Assembly (NCBI GenBank): GCA_021234155.1
Contig: JAJEKV010000013.1
Span: 22,925,299 to 22,989,298 of the forward strand
DNA length: 64,000 nt
From: Isoetes taiwanensis
Taxonomy: Eukaryota; Streptophyta; Lycopodiopsida; Isoetales; Isoetaceae
Direction of reading: 5' to 3'
A program made the position numbers and the translations under genes. Shown here in pieces: positions 12,531 to 24,400 of the stretch. Every line of letters starts with the position of its first letter. Position 1 is the first letter of the stretch. The notes under the pieces were generated by a model. That model saw only the letters and a program-made list of their open reading frames with translations, did not search any database and was not told the origin of the DNA.

Positions 12531-12686
12531 TAGCTTGAAGTTGCAGGCAGTACGTTATGTTTTTAGCATAGCTTGAAAATAAGTACTAGCTCAAGCATAT
12601 CGCATAAGCAATAATCTTGAGAAAATTGTCTATTGAATTCACGATAATCACCATGACAATTTGTCGGACCTGCTTTTGATATATTT

Positions 12687-13575
12687 TTGTACTATTGTTG
12701 TAGCTTCCAGATGTCTTCAAAGCTACTGCTTATAGCGAAGGGTGTGGTTGTGGCTAAGGGTAAGATTCATGATTTCAATATATATCACAATGCTCTAGTT
12801 CCAGATGGAGCCTCTGTTGTTTCCATTGACACAGTTCTCGAAGGTTCAACTAGACTGCATTTTGTTGAACCCGAAGTAGAGACTGTAGAGCAAGCCCGCG
12901 GTGCATTCATACTGTGGCCTACAACTGACATTGTACCTAAAACGGCAAGGGGAGCACCAGAGATCTCCATCCCTCAAAAGCAGAAAATAAGTTGGCCGGT
13001 CCATGATGAGGAAGCATCGCCTAAGGTTGTCACTAGGGACGACTTCGTAGGACGTCCTTGCAAGTTAATGCATGAGTGTTTTGACAGACCCTATAGCATA
13101 GGTACTATAGTATTTACAAATCCAAATCATTCTATTTCTAGCTTACCTCTAGGAGATGAGTTCATTGCTACCACAGTCATGGAGGTGCTTCATATGCTAG
13201 CAAATCCACGAGATGTCTGGCTTGCATCAAGATGTCTCAGTTGCACGACTTAGTGCATTGGGACATTCATTTAGTGTTTGTGGATAAACCTCCCTGTCAA
13301 GGAGTCTGCGAAGGACTGTTGATGAAGCTTCTGAGGCAAGGAAGAAGCATGAAGAACTAGAATCTGCTAATTCGAAGAGAAAATATAATTTAGATAAAAG
13401 ACGCGCAAGGCAAGCAAAAAAGCCTTCAAATGTGCTAGGAAGACAACCGACAAAGCAATTAGGGAACTCATCAAATCTTCATGTTGTGCAAAGCTTTGTT
13501 GTTCCATGTTTTCAGTTAAGGAGATTGCTAGCCTTAGAACTTTCTACTAGAATATGGATTGTTGGATCGGATTAA
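12687..13575 (+). pseudogene. Protein remnant with a 'VAKG' domain, resembling CACTA accessory protein
   Basis: The frame 12687-13253 contains LIAKGVVVAKGKIHDFN, then HNALVPDGASVVSIDTVL and ARGAFILWPTTDIVP. This order resembles the small beta-rich domain (I believe catalogued as DUF8039) found in proteins of plant En/Spm (CACTA) transposons; that match is from memory. A splice acceptor (TTCCAG) lies just before the ATG at 12710. After the stop, another frame (about 13320-13560) reads ARKKHEELESANSKRKYN followed by a basic RRARQAKKP patch, so the protein probably continued and is now frameshifted. Together with 14580-15850 this may be one large decayed gene. Confidence 0.4.
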
Positions 13576-13704
13576 GTTTGTCTATAACATGTTTGACCTA
13601 TGTGTTGTTGATGGTCAGGGAGGCGCAGTGATGCTCAATAATAAATAGGTCTGCCAGCAAGCATGGCAGATGGCTTATGACATAGCTTCGTCGATTTTTT
13701 ACAG

Positions 13705-13896
13705 ATGGAAGAAGAATTTCATGAGAATGCTGAGACTATGCAACATAGATCAAAGAAGACCACACATGGGACAAGAGAGAATATATTGAAGTTGTTCTCC
13801 ATTCTGACCAAAAAGGATATACATCAAGAAGTTGATATTGTTATGGAAGAGCTGACTGGTAAGCATGTGTCACGCTCTTATTTCTTGCATATTTAG
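13705..13896 (+). pseudogene. Short unknown frame between the VAKG and GHTHDDI regions
   Basis: An open stretch of 63 codons on the plus strand (begins MEEEFHENAETMQHRSKK). It is acidic, then basic. It lies in line with the flanking protein remnants on the same strand and may be a piece of the same decayed gene. No motif allows a functional call. Confidence 0.2.
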
Positions 13897-14300
13897 AAAG
13901 ATAATCATTCGAAGGTTGCCATAGCCAAGTGCATAACTTTCTTCAAATGTAACACATGTACAGTCATCAAAGAAAAGCTAGCTAAAACACATGATCCATT
14001 GGAAAAAAGAGAGTTAGCATGGGAAAGAAAGGTTCATATATTTGCATAGCTGTCTTGCAGAAGCTTTTATCGATCCTGGCGAGCATTGTCGCATTGTGCA
14101 CCGGACCAAGCTCATACGATCGTTCATGATAAAATGGACCAGAATAACAATATGTAGCAAAATAACAGGAGGTTCCAAAGGGATTTGATGTGGATGTAAA
14201 AAATAACAATTCTTGAAACCATAGTCCGTATATCCCTAAAACAATTGAATGGATTGTTATTAAAAAAAAAAAAACATAGATTCAAGATAAAAATTAATCA

Positions 14301-14440
14301 CATTAGCTCATTGGGTATATTGGTTAAAGTAGTCTTTTTGGAATATTGAGTTATTTTGGTAGAGGTTCGAGCCCCCGTATCATATTCTATAACTTTAGGC
14401 AAAGCTGTATAGAGGTTCGATATTCCCTCACAATCTTAGG
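14301..14440 (+). repeat. tRNA-derived (SINE-like) fragment with A and B boxes
   Basis: TTAGCTCATTGGG at 14303-14315 fits the RNA polymerase III A box, and AGGTTCGAGCCCCC at 14362-14375 fits the B box. The spacing (about 55 bp) is a little longer than in a tRNA gene. A second B-box-like GAGGTTCGATATTCC follows at about 14413. No acceptor-stem pairing or anticodon arm can be drawn, so this is not a tRNA gene. A run of 13 A's lies just upstream (about 14261-14273). Confidence 0.4.
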
Positions 14441-14579
14441 CGAAAGCGTATTTCATATTTCAAAATCAGGGCGCCTCCAATCATAAATGATTATAAGCGA
14501 AAAAAGAGAGGTGCTCACATGCCCCAACATACGGTCTGGGTCGTAAGATCGACGAATCCGACGACTATGGTAGTTTAGG

Positions 14580-15850
14580 GTGCGCCTCATTTCGACTATG
14601 GTGCCTAGGCTTGAGAAGTTCGCCAAGTCGACGTGGAGAGGGGAGCGTCTAAAGGTTAGCATCACTGGAGCTCTGATACATGATCATGGTACAGGAGCAG
14701 TAGGCCATTTTTTGGTTGAGCTTTGGCAAGATGACTCTAACTTTCACATTGGGTCTCTCAATGATGTATTGAAGACACTGGAAGATTCAACTGAAGATAA
14801 TTGGGGTCACCTACGTGATATAGCTAAACCCACATGTGCATGGGCTTCTTCATTTCTAGAGTCTGAGGCTTTAAGGACCAAGGTGATCAATAAATCAGGC
14901 AAACTATATGATGTGCCTCCAAGGGAAATCTCAAAACTGAAAAAGCTACCGAGTATCTTCATCTTGACAACTGCCCTGGCCAGAACAAGAATAGATATGT
15001 GTTTTCATACTTTTCTTATATGGCAGGGTGTGTTTGATGAGATGAAATTGGGGTTCATGATGGTTGGGCATACACATGATGATATAGCTGCTTTGTTTGA
15101 CAACTACTCTATTGTTTTGAGAAAGTCAGATGCACTCGCCATTTCAGAGTTAATGCAATTGTTTTGGGAATGTAGCTAGAAAGCTCTAACGCCTTACCTT
15201 GTGCACGAGGTTCCTGATTGAAAGGGATTCATGAAAGGCTACATTCTTGCTAAGAAGGAATGTCTGACGGTCCATCTAGAGCCACTTCTATCCAAGTTAT
15301 GCAACAAAGATGAATGGCCTCTAATATTTTATAAGATAAAACCTGTGAGTGGCGGAGAAGGAAATTAAAATGTGAGAGGCATATGTAGATGATGCACCCA
15401 TGATTCCTCAAGGAGTGCCAAAGACTGTACCTCCAGTGAAAGCTCTCAAGGACATTAGTGCTTTAAGAAGCTCCATAACAAAATACATCATCCAGTTCAA
15501 ATCCTTAATCCATATCAAGATATCAGAAAGGGTATGTTCTTGCTTGTGAGGCCAGCTGATAATTGCCTTACTTGGTTAGCTAAAGACCCAAACGAGCCTC
15601 ACTACGAAGAAGTGTATGTCTCATGGTGGGAGCCTATCAATAGGAAGGCTATCCCGATAAATATATTGATTGTTGGGAGAAGAGGTGGAGGCTAATGATC
15701 CGTCGATACCAACCGATAAAAACCATCGACTATGCATGGACAATTGAAGGGATGCCTTCAACCATGTTGATCCCAAGTGACGTAGCCTCTTAATTAAGAG
15801 ACTGGTTGCTAATGAGGATAACGATGATGATAAGGATGAAGAATAAGCTT
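14580..15850 (+). pseudogene. Decayed gene with GHTHDDI motif (DUF7869-like)
   Basis: The main frame (14580-15179, 199 codons) includes GFMMVGHTHDDIAALFDNYS. One base out of frame, just upstream, reads LDNCPGQNKNRYVFSYFSYM. LDNC-x-x-x-NKN-R followed by GHTHDDI is the signature of a large plant/animal family of unknown function (as I recall, DUF7869), often multi-copy and possibly transposon-derived. Further frames continue it: KGFMKGYILAKKE, LCNKDEWPLIFYKIKPVSGG, GMFLLVRPADNCLTWLAKDP, VYVSWWEPINRKAIP, and an acidic end (DNDDDKDEE, stop near 15846). At least four frame breaks show it is inactive or badly sequenced. No catalytic function is assigned to the family to my knowledge. Confidence 0.55.
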
Positions 15851-15857
15851 GTCTTTC

Positions 15858-15995
15858 CACCTGAGTAAAACGTGTTTTGCTTGGTAGCTTAAGAGCTATA
15901 AAAATGGTCTTGCTAGCTAGCTTAAGTTGAGCAAAATGTGTTTTGCCTTGCCTGCTTGCTATGAGCAAAATGTGTTATGCTTGCTAGCTTAAAAT
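15858..15995 (+). repeat. Degenerate repeats of a 30-bp unit
   Basis: Four imperfect copies of a unit like GAGCAAAATGTGTTTTGCTT followed by GCTAGCTTAA. They lie immediately after the acidic end of the decayed GHTHDDI gene, where its 3' untranslated region would be. Confidence 0.6.
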
Positions 15996-17360
15996 TCTCA
16001 AATTAGTTTTTTTTTTATCAAGTTAATGAATTGGTGCTTCTTAGCATGTTTTAGGTTTTTTTTCTTCCTATAGATCTGCATAAAGCAGATTATGTTTGCA
16101 ACTGAAGGTCCTCTTGTGAACTCAGAATATCTGCATGACTATTAACCCGACCTTTTCTTTATTTGGATAACAGCTTTATTATAGTCTAAGATCTGAATCT
16201 AGAAGGATTGAATTTATCTGTTCAACTTGAGCACATGATTGCCAAGTATTACAGTCCCTAAAAGTTAAACCATTTGTTAAAAATGCTTGGTGGCTTTCAT
16301 TATTCAAATAATTTTTTTATTACGTGCTTTTTTTTGACAATGGGATAAGGAAGAGCTCAAGAATGAATTCACATGTGAAGTTAACAATTTTGTAATCATC
16401 AACGACCCGCAAAACTGGCTGGCCCTTTTTTTTTTGTTGTGAACATTTTATTCCATTCATTGTGCATAATGCATGATGAAGTATTTCATTGTTAAGAACA
16501 ATACAGAAACATGCTCTCAATAGGTCTTAGAGCAGAGTCTTCAAGAGTTAGCATGACAAGTAGGCCGATGGCAGGCATTGCATTCAACAGAGAAAAGGAG
16601 CAAAACGAGACCATACATTAATTGGTGTCCTAGCTAGAGGCCAGGAATAATAATACCAAACTTCTTTCAAGTAATATCAAAAGCTTTTGATGCATCTTTA
16701 AAAATCATGACATAAGGGACTGAAGAGAGATTCATTTCGAGATGATCTATTATACAATCAAGGTTGCAAATAAAGCGACCAAGAGTGTAACTAAATAGCC
16801 TTTTGTTTGCAAAATCTGCTCCAGCATAAAATTAGCATTTTGTTTCCAAAATCAGTTCCAGCATAAAATTCTATATGTAAGAGCAAGCAAAATAAGAATG
16901 AACCCTGCTATCATACCTACAGAACAGGAGTTAAGAATGCAATCTGACACAACAAAAATCCAAAGATCAGCAAAATAGAAGAAAAGACAGAAAGGAACTT
17001 ACACTCACGAAATTGCCACTTATTCTCCATGGAGACTAAACTTTTGCAGTAAACCTCTGCAGGAAAAGCAGACCTCGGTTATGGCAGATTTGAATCCCAT
17101 AGTTGGATTGAAAATTCTCTATGTCACCTGGTTACCCAAGACGGAATGCAAATCTGCACTGAAAAAGCTTTGCATAATTTTAACATCTTTTAATTCCAAA
17201 TTGGCTGTAAAGACAAATCTTTGGATTAGTACACGAACACAACATTGAATACATGAAGGAAAAATTAAAAGATCAATAGTTCAAAAACGCTTTGTACCCT
17301 AAATGACTTGCATATGACATAGAAATCAAGGAGTTATTCCCAACTCCACCATCAAACAAG
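15996..17360. other. Stretch without a supported gene
   Basis: AT-rich DNA with T-runs (near 16009, 16330 and 16426). Two similar sentences near 16805 and 16845 (GCAAAATCTGCTCCAGCATA and a close variant) form a short direct repeat. No coding frame of substance. Confidence 0.6.
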
Positions 17361-17361
17361 G

Positions 17362-17384
17362 GTTTACCCCTTGGGGCAACCCGA
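17362..17384 (+). repeat. Stem-loop GGGTT..AACCC (repeat-family start)
   Basis: GGGTTTACCCCTTGGGGCAACCC can fold into a near-perfect hairpin. Very similar hairpins occur at 29727 and, with another stem, at 18459. The similarity suggests a dispersed repeat family; the frames beside it (17412-17726) show no family resemblance. Confidence 0.4.
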
Positions 17385-17987
17385 GAAGAAAGAATAAGAA
17401 ATTGAATTGATTTGATTTTTAACATTTATGAAGACCAAATGTCTATGGAAGAGTGTTGCATTATGTGCAATAATGCACATCTCAGTACTGATAACCCACA
17501 AGAGGGCAGCGTTAACCCATGGATGGAGAAGATTATCTCCAATCCTAGCCACCCATCCAAAGATTCAACTATCGGAGTTGCAGTGGCTGATTATTGCGAT
17601 AATCTCCAGCTGGAAGATAATCTCATGCTTTCTCATGTTCTTTGGCATCCCCGATTTAAGGCTAGACAAGAAAGAGATTTGATAAGTCTCAAGTTAAATA
17701 GAGCATGTTCTCTTTTCCTAAAGTAATCAAACCTTATAGAAACAAAGGGTTAGCTATAAAAAGCCTTATGTCGTACATGTTCCTTCCCACCCTAGCACAA
17801 CATTGACGGAAAGTTTACCTCCTGACCATCCTAGTTTTTCTATGGTGGCAAGGATAACCTAAAGATTTGTTAATAATAGGGTAGTGCTACATTTTTGTTC
17901 GCCATAAGTGTCCTCAAGTGCTCTTGCTCTTTTGTATCTTTAATGCGTCAAGCGTCCCTTGTGTTTAATTTGCTCGAACATTTGAAA

Positions 17988-18095
17988 TTAGTTTTGCATA
18001 GAACCGACAAATTCAGTCTTCTTAGACTTTTTATTTGCACTCTCCTTATTTGCTCCATGCTTTGAAGATGTTGTTGCCTTTGACCATAAGTCGAA
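17988..18095 (-). CDS. Candidate terminal exon, unknown minus-strand gene
   Basis: On the minus strand, after a splice acceptor (GCATAG), the frame reads FDLWSKATTSSKHGANKESA and then NKKSKKTEFVGSMQN before a stop at 17990-17988. It continues in phase from the exon at 18243-18171. The lysine-rich NKKSKK could be a nuclear-localisation signal. No family recognised. Consistent phase and splice sites support it modestly. Confidence 0.35.
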   Translation of the reverse strand, partial: FDLWSKATTSSKHGANKESANKKSKKTEFVGSMQN

Positions 18096-18170
18096 CTATG
18101 CATGTTCGCATTCACACTCACAAATAATTGGTAACATTTTAAGTAAGTAGATAGCAACAACGAAATTAAC

Positions 18171-18243
18171 CTTTGCAGTATAAGTGCTTTGTGGCGTATC
18201 AGGCCCACAGTCAACAACTTCTTCAAAGGAATAAGAGAAACGC
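18171..18243 (-). CDS. Candidate internal exon, unknown minus-strand gene
   Basis: Flanked on the minus strand by an acceptor (TTTTGCAG) and a donor (AAG followed by GTTAAT). The 73-nt exon reads FSYSFEEVVDCGPDTPQSTY plus flanking residues in one open frame, and joins in phase to the exon ending at 17988. This looks like the C-terminal part of a spliced gene whose upstream exons would lie at higher coordinates, possibly beyond the Copia element at 19726-25264. Confidence 0.35.
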
Positions 18244-18458
18244 CTGCAAAATGGATCAAATTTCTAAGGAGCACATTCCTTCAAGGCTTGAAGCAGTCTG
18301 AAAATGCCTAAGAAATGATTTGATGAGTTGTATCAGACAAGTTCCGATTTAATAAATGGGTTTATTTGCTAATTCTAAAATTAGACGACTTTAGACTGGA
18401 ATCTAGCATTGTGAAAGTAAAAAAGAAAGATGTATTCATTATAAAACAAGGTGCTACG

Positions 18459-18479
18459 CACGGAGGGTTGCCCTCCGTG
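18459..18479. repeat. Perfect 9-bp stem hairpin
   Basis: CACGGAGGG and CCCTCCGTG flank a 3-base loop. It resembles terminal hairpins of Helitron-type elements, but no CTAG follows at the right distance. The next part, 18480-19720, is AT-rich with a T-run at about 18584 and no gene. Confidence 0.4.
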
Positions 18480-19720
18480 ACCCGAGGGTGAACTGGCTTA
18501 AATCATACTTCAGAGTCATGTTTTTCACAATACAATACAATACTTGATACTCGATACTTCATACTTCAAAATAATACAATACTTTTTTTTTTTGAAGAAC
18601 GTGATTTACTTCATATTATACACTCAAAATATTACAAAGTACTTCCAGAAGTAAGAAATGTCCCAGAAGCATCAATCACAAAATAATACTCGATTCATGT
18701 TTTCAACAAGAATTTCACCCTTGATTCCTAAAATATTATTCTAGTTTTGGAAAGGGTCAGTCCTATCACCTTATTCCATACGTCAACATTGCTTTGAGCA
18801 CATACAATATTTTATTCAACTCAATGTCTCAACCTCAACCATTTAAGGCGATTAAAAGAGAATGATAAACAAAGTTTTTTGACATAAGTATGCACATTCG
18901 AGTTAACATCATTTGGGTTCAAATCGTCTGTTTGAGATGTTGCTCTATTAATGCTTTCAATTCAAAACACTGATTTTGTATTAAATAGACACGTGAATAT
19001 ATTGTTGCCATCATGGCAATGATATATATTTAAATTTGTGGCAACAAAATAATTTGATCAAACGTTTGTCTCAATCATTATCTTTGTATAGACCGCGATA
19101 CATGAACTTTAGCCTATGCAAGAACAACTACCTAATTGTTAGCCAATAAAACCATTTCTACCATTAAAAATTGCAATACTCATAATTGTATGATAGTACG
19201 ACACAATTCTCAATTGTCAAGTATCCTTTTCGTAAAAGTAAGGAACCTCAGAAGTTCATTTTTATTTCAAAATTTGGAACACGACTTAGCTAGAAATTCG
19301 AAGTGTTTGAGTGTCTTTTTCATTAATGTCATGTCAAACATAATATATGAGGCAATATTCTTTCTTTAGATAATATTACATAACAGAACAATAGCTATAT
19401 CGCTACTTGTATGGAACACAAGTAGGTTTTATTACCATGCATAAGGGTTTACCCTGTAAAAGACTCAACTATTATCAACCTTGATTACGCATAGGCTTTT
19501 CGTGGGGAGTTTCAAAAACATTTTACTTACTCCATAATAAAACTGTCACAATGTGTATAAGGACAAATAACAAAATCTTCAAGCTCATACATCTTCCTAA
19601 TATAAAAAAAGAAAAATCATCATTGAGTGAAAAGAAACATTAATGATACTCACTTCTTTTCCAAAGCCCATATATCAGGAAATGAATGTCGGAACTGAGG
19701 AAAAAGCCAGACAGTCAGTA
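18480..19720. other. Stretch without a supported gene
   Basis: AT-rich sequence with no credible coding frame. A run of T's at about 18584 followed by GAAGAACG could mark the tail of a small reverse-oriented retroelement, but no body was recognised. It ends at the Copia target site. Confidence 0.55.
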
Positions 19721-19725
19721 ATGAC
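19721..19725 (+). repeat. Target-site duplication ATGAC (left)
   Basis: ATGAC directly before the 5' LTR is repeated directly after the 3' LTR at 25265-25269: the 5-bp duplication expected for a Ty1/Copia integrase. Confidence 0.9.
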
Positions 19726-20353
19726 TGTTGGAAATCACATAAGTATGTGTCATGTGATATTCTAATCTATGAGAAGCAGTGGCAGTAGATTAGAGTGTCA
19801 ACATTGATCTATGAGAAGCAGTGGCAGTAGATCAACCTAAGGAAGTATGAAAAATATGTGTCATGTGATATTCGAGTACATAAGGGGATTAGTGACCACA
19901 TCTTGGCTCCCCAGGCTAGTGAGATTCATACAAGCATTCATGAGAAGCGTGGCGATGAATGCAAAAAAAGCATAGAAGTTGAAAAGTGGTGGGCGTACTA
20001 CCCGGGCGTTGCTCTGGCCCCGACGCTTGATACCCCCTGCCACTTAGGGTTTTGACCGGGTCAAACGGGTCAAAGTCAACGACTGAATATCTAATAAAGA
20101 ACTTAATACGTTTCTGGGCATCCTATTATTTAGGCAAGTTGGAAAACTTTCTATATGAAGGGCATGCACGATTTGACAAGTGGATATATCCGTGATGATA
20201 AGAAAATATATAGATGAATGATTGTCATAGAAAATATGGAATGATTGTCATGAATACATACATGCGTGTATCTGGTCTGACACAAAAGGGAGGGTTTGAA
20301 GGAGACGAGTCTTGGCATACTTGGGTTCGAATCCCAAGCTCCCGATTATAACA
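19726..20353 (+). repeat. 5' LTR of Copia-1
   Basis: 628 bp, TGTTGGAAATC... to ...TTATAACA. It matches 24644-25264 with scattered changes, many in CG-rich spots. It holds three copies of a motif around ATGAGAAGCxxTGGC (near 19768, 19808 and 19940) and a T-arm-like CTTGGGTTCGAATCCCAAG near its end (20319-20337). Confidence 0.95.
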
Positions 20354-20354
20354 T

Positions 20355-20364
20355 TGGTATGAGC
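20355..20364 (+). other. Primer-binding site of Copia-1
   Basis: TGGTATGAGC, one base after the 5' LTR, resembles TGGTATCAGAGC, complementary to initiator tRNA-Met and typical of plant Copia elements. Two bases (CA) seem to be missing. Confidence 0.75.
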
Positions 20365-20739
20365 TAACGAAATCTACCACTGTGATAATGACAACCGATT
20401 CCCGGGGACAAATCTATTGAACTCTATTGAAGTTTTTAAAGGAGATGGAGGATTTCAAATGCTGAAGGAGAGTATTAGAGCCATCTTGAGTTTGAAAAAT
20501 TGTGGTATTTGTTTGATGGTAGTCCAAGAAGGGGTGCAACTAACTCGAATGATTCAAGTCCTGGGCCGCTAGTAGTAGTAATGCTCAATGGGTGCGGGGG
20601 GACTTCGGTGAAGGTGTGTCCACTTTGCAAGGGGCAACTTCTCACGAGTTACGAGGCGGAAGATGAAGCTAAGATTATGGAGGCCAGGCCATAATCATGT
20701 GTAAGGTAGGCCTTAAAACTGAAGCCGAGGCATGAAGCC

Positions 20740-21420
20740 TAAGGAAATGTGGGATTATTTGATAAAGCACTATGAACAAAAAGTTCTTCCGCAAATAGAT
20801 GTCCTAGAAAAACAGTTAAGGAAGATGAAATTGTTTGAGAAAAGATAACTTGGCCCGACTTTTTGGAGAGATTTGATTCCATATTTGCGGATCTTGAGGG
20901 AGAGGGAAATATCTTGAATGAACGAGATCAAATACTAGCTTTGGCAAGAGGTATCTCATAATAGTCACTTGGCAACTTTACTTTAAAAATGTAGCCACTT
21001 CAAGGAGCATGCTATCGAGGATCATCATACGAAATTTTGAGCAGTCTACTATTACACGGGAGGAAGGCGATCAATCCTCGAGAGATCTTGTATACGTGTA
21101 AGACTAAAAGAGGTGGTTTTTTTCAAGAGGAAAAGTAGGACCTTGTTATGCATGTAATCAATTTGGTCACCTAAAGAGTGAGTGTCCAAACAATAGTGAG
21201 AAGGAATTTAGATGTTTCAATTGTGAAGGCAAAGGTCATTTTTGCTTCGATTGCCCAAGCCCTAAAAGGGGAAGAGGTCGAGGGAGATTTTATAGGAACT
21301 TATAGAGGTAGGGGCGGGGAAAATTCAAAGGAGGCTCAAGTATTAATGTGGTAGAAAAACAAGATAGTAGTGAAGGTGAACTTGAGGATGACACCTTGGA
21401 GGTAGGAAGAATTTAACTTG
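20740..21420 (+). pseudogene. Copia-1 gag remnant with two zinc knuckles
   Basis: The nucleocapsid part is clear: CYACNQFGHLKSEC (21144-21185) and CFNCEGKGHFCFDC (21213-21254), both C-x2-C-x4-H-x4-C. Upstream, a frame near 20750 reads MWDYLIKHYEQKVLPQIDVL, fitting the helical Copia gag. Stops and shifts separate these parts. The protein would package the element RNA. Confidence 0.8.
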
Positions 21421-21439
21421 TAATGTTTGAGTTTCCAAG

Positions 21440-24400
21440 GAAAAGCAAACCAATTTGTTGTTATAGATTCGGGAGCGAGAAAAAGTGTGATGTGTGACTT
21501 GCATATGTAAGGAGGGGGAAAAAAAAGGAAGGACATGTGCAACTTGGTGATGGGGGTTTGAAGAAAATAGAAGATCTTGGAGTTTTAGAGTTGTTTGACT
21601 TAAATGGCAAAATTGTAAAATTGAGAGATGTTTTGTGTGTGCCCGATCTTGTTAGAAATCTCATATCAGGTATGCCACCGGTGGATTTGGGATATAAAGT
21701 CTTTGTTTGAACAGATCCATTGTAAAGTGTTCCTTAATGGTGAATTAAAGTTTATTGGCAAAAGAGTTGGTAATCTTTTTGGATTGAATATGGAGCATCT
21801 TCATGAAATTAATCTTGTGGAATATTCGGGATGTGAAAAGTATGGCATAACAGATTATGTCATGTAAATCTTTTAAATAATTAAAAGGCTTGGGAAAAGG
21901 GATTAATATACGCCAAGGTACAAAATGAAAAGTTTTTTGTGGAGGACGCAACTTGGAAAGCAATCAAGATTGCCATTTAAAGGTCACACAAAAGAGCAAA
22001 AGGCATTTTGGATTTGGTACATCTGATTTATGTGGTCCTATAAATGTTACTAGTTTGAGTGGGCATAAATATTTCATGAGCTTTATTGATGATTTCAAAA
22101 AAACCAAGTGTTATATTTTGAAAACAAAAGACCAAGCTAGTGATGCTTTGAAGTTATTCTTGCTGAAACCGAGGCTAGAAGCGGAAGAAAGATAAAGTGC
22201 ATAAGGTCGAGACGGGGAGGGTGAATATATCTCGATGAATTTAAAGCTTTTTGTGTAAGCGGGGGGAATCAAGAGGCAATTGACATGCGGATACTCACCA
22301 CAACAAAATGGAGTTGCGAGAAAGGAAAAATAGAACCTTGCGATGCTTTGTGAGATCCATGTTGAAGTATTACAGTTTTACCAAATTATTTATGGGATGA
22401 AGGCGTGAAGGCATTTATCTACATTCAAAACTTGTTACCTTCATCAAGTATTAAAGGTGCAATTCAAATGCTTTGGTGCGGTAAGTCACCTTCTTATGAT
22501 AGATTAAAAGCATATGGGTGTTTATGCTTTGTACATGTTCTGAAAGAATTGAGAAAAAAAGTTGGATGATAGAGCATACATATCTTATCTAGTAGGGTAT
22601 GATTCTAACTCAAAAGCATTCAGATTATATGACCACGCTTTAGAAGAAAAATTATAGTAAGTAGAGATGTGGTCTTCAATGAAAACAATTTTTATAGGAA
22701 AATTCCTAAGATAAATAATCGAAGATCCATGTGAAAGTGAAAAGGAAAGATAGTATTGAGGAAACAAATCAGTCAATAAGTGAAGAAGAAAAACTCAAGG
22801 ATTGGAGCGGTAGATTTGGTGACTCGATAATGAGTCGAAAAAAATGATTCAAGTAATGTTGTCGGCCGAATCGGTGTTGAGCAAGAGATTGAACACCAAG
22901 AGGCGAAGTGGATAAAATTGATAGACCAAAAGAAAACCCGGGCGAGCACGAAAGCTCAAATGTTGGCGGAAGAAGCCAAACATGATTTAGGGTCTCATGG
23001 TAGGCCGAACTTGGAAAAAAAAAGACTTAGATCTCGTGTAGGAGAAATTATCTGTATTTGACATTTTTGATACTTGAAACAAACAAGATTCCACAAAATT
23101 ATATGGAGGAGGAGTTCAAGATATGAATGGAAAAGAATCGAAATGTGCTATGGAAGAAGAAATGAGAGCATTCAAAAGAACAAACACTTATTATACAATA
23201 GTGGATATTCCTTACGATAAGAATATAGTTGGAAGTAAGTGGATCTATAGAATAAAACCGGGGTAGACAAAATACAAAGAAATTTAAAGCGGACTTGTTG
23301 CACGGGGGCTTTACGGAAAAAAGGAGAAGATTTTGATGAAACATTCTCACCATTGGTAAAGATAAATACTTTGAGAATGTTATTAGCTATTGCTAATGCT
23401 TGTGACCTTGAAATCCATCATATGGATGTAAGTCACGACATTCTTGAATGCTAAGTTAGAGGAGGAAATTTATTTAAGACCTGCACCTGGATTTGAAGAG
23501 GGAAAAAGGAAAATTTGGAAGTTGAATAGAAAGCGTTTATGGTCTTAAACAATCTCCCTAATGGATATCTTGTAGAACAAGGTTTTGAGAAGCTCAATTA
23601 TGATGGTAATATCTATAGGTTCAAAATGGGAGATCACGGTGCATTATTGCTTTATATGTTGATGACAATATTATGATATCAAAGGGAACTCAAGTACTAA
23701 ATCATTGCAAAGATATCTTAAGGAAAGCGATTCCAAATGAGTGATCTTGGAGAGTTAAAAGGTTTGGGCATAGATGTTTACAGAGGGGGAAATCACAAGA
23801 TATTAGCTTTTGAGTCAACAAGGGCATATTCAAAACATGTTGAAGAAATTTCATATGGAAGATTGCAATATGGCATATACTCCTATGGTTCACGGTCCGC
23901 GAATCTGCGAGATATGAGTCCAAAAGCGTAGTGAAAGCAAACAAATGGAGAAAATACCTTCTGAAGTTTGATTGGTTGTTTGTCCTATGTAGCCAATTGT
24001 ACTAGGCCAGACATTGCATTTGCGCTTAATATTCTCAAAAGGGTACAATGGCGTGGCTGGTAAAGGACACACCTGATTGCAGCAAAAGGATCCTCAAATA
24101 CTTGAAAAGGTACAATGCATTTTGGTATAGTATTTAATGAAACCAACTTACAATTGCGAGCTTATTGTGATGTTGATTGGGGAGGAGATTTAGACAAGCG
24201 AAAAACAACTTGGGATATGTTATTTTATTAGGTGGAGCCCCCCGGTTGCTTGGAAGTGCAAAAAGCAAAAGCGACATTGCTTTATCTAGTCTTGAGTTGA
24301 GTACAACTCGGCTGACTCTGATTAACAAAGGAACTTATCCGGGAAAGAAGACTTATGGCGAAATTTGGATTTGCTCAAAGAGGACCAACAATCATTTATT

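Noticed and set aside
18459-18479. Second Helitron terminus
   Set aside because: Good hairpin, but no CTAG within 15 bases on either strand.
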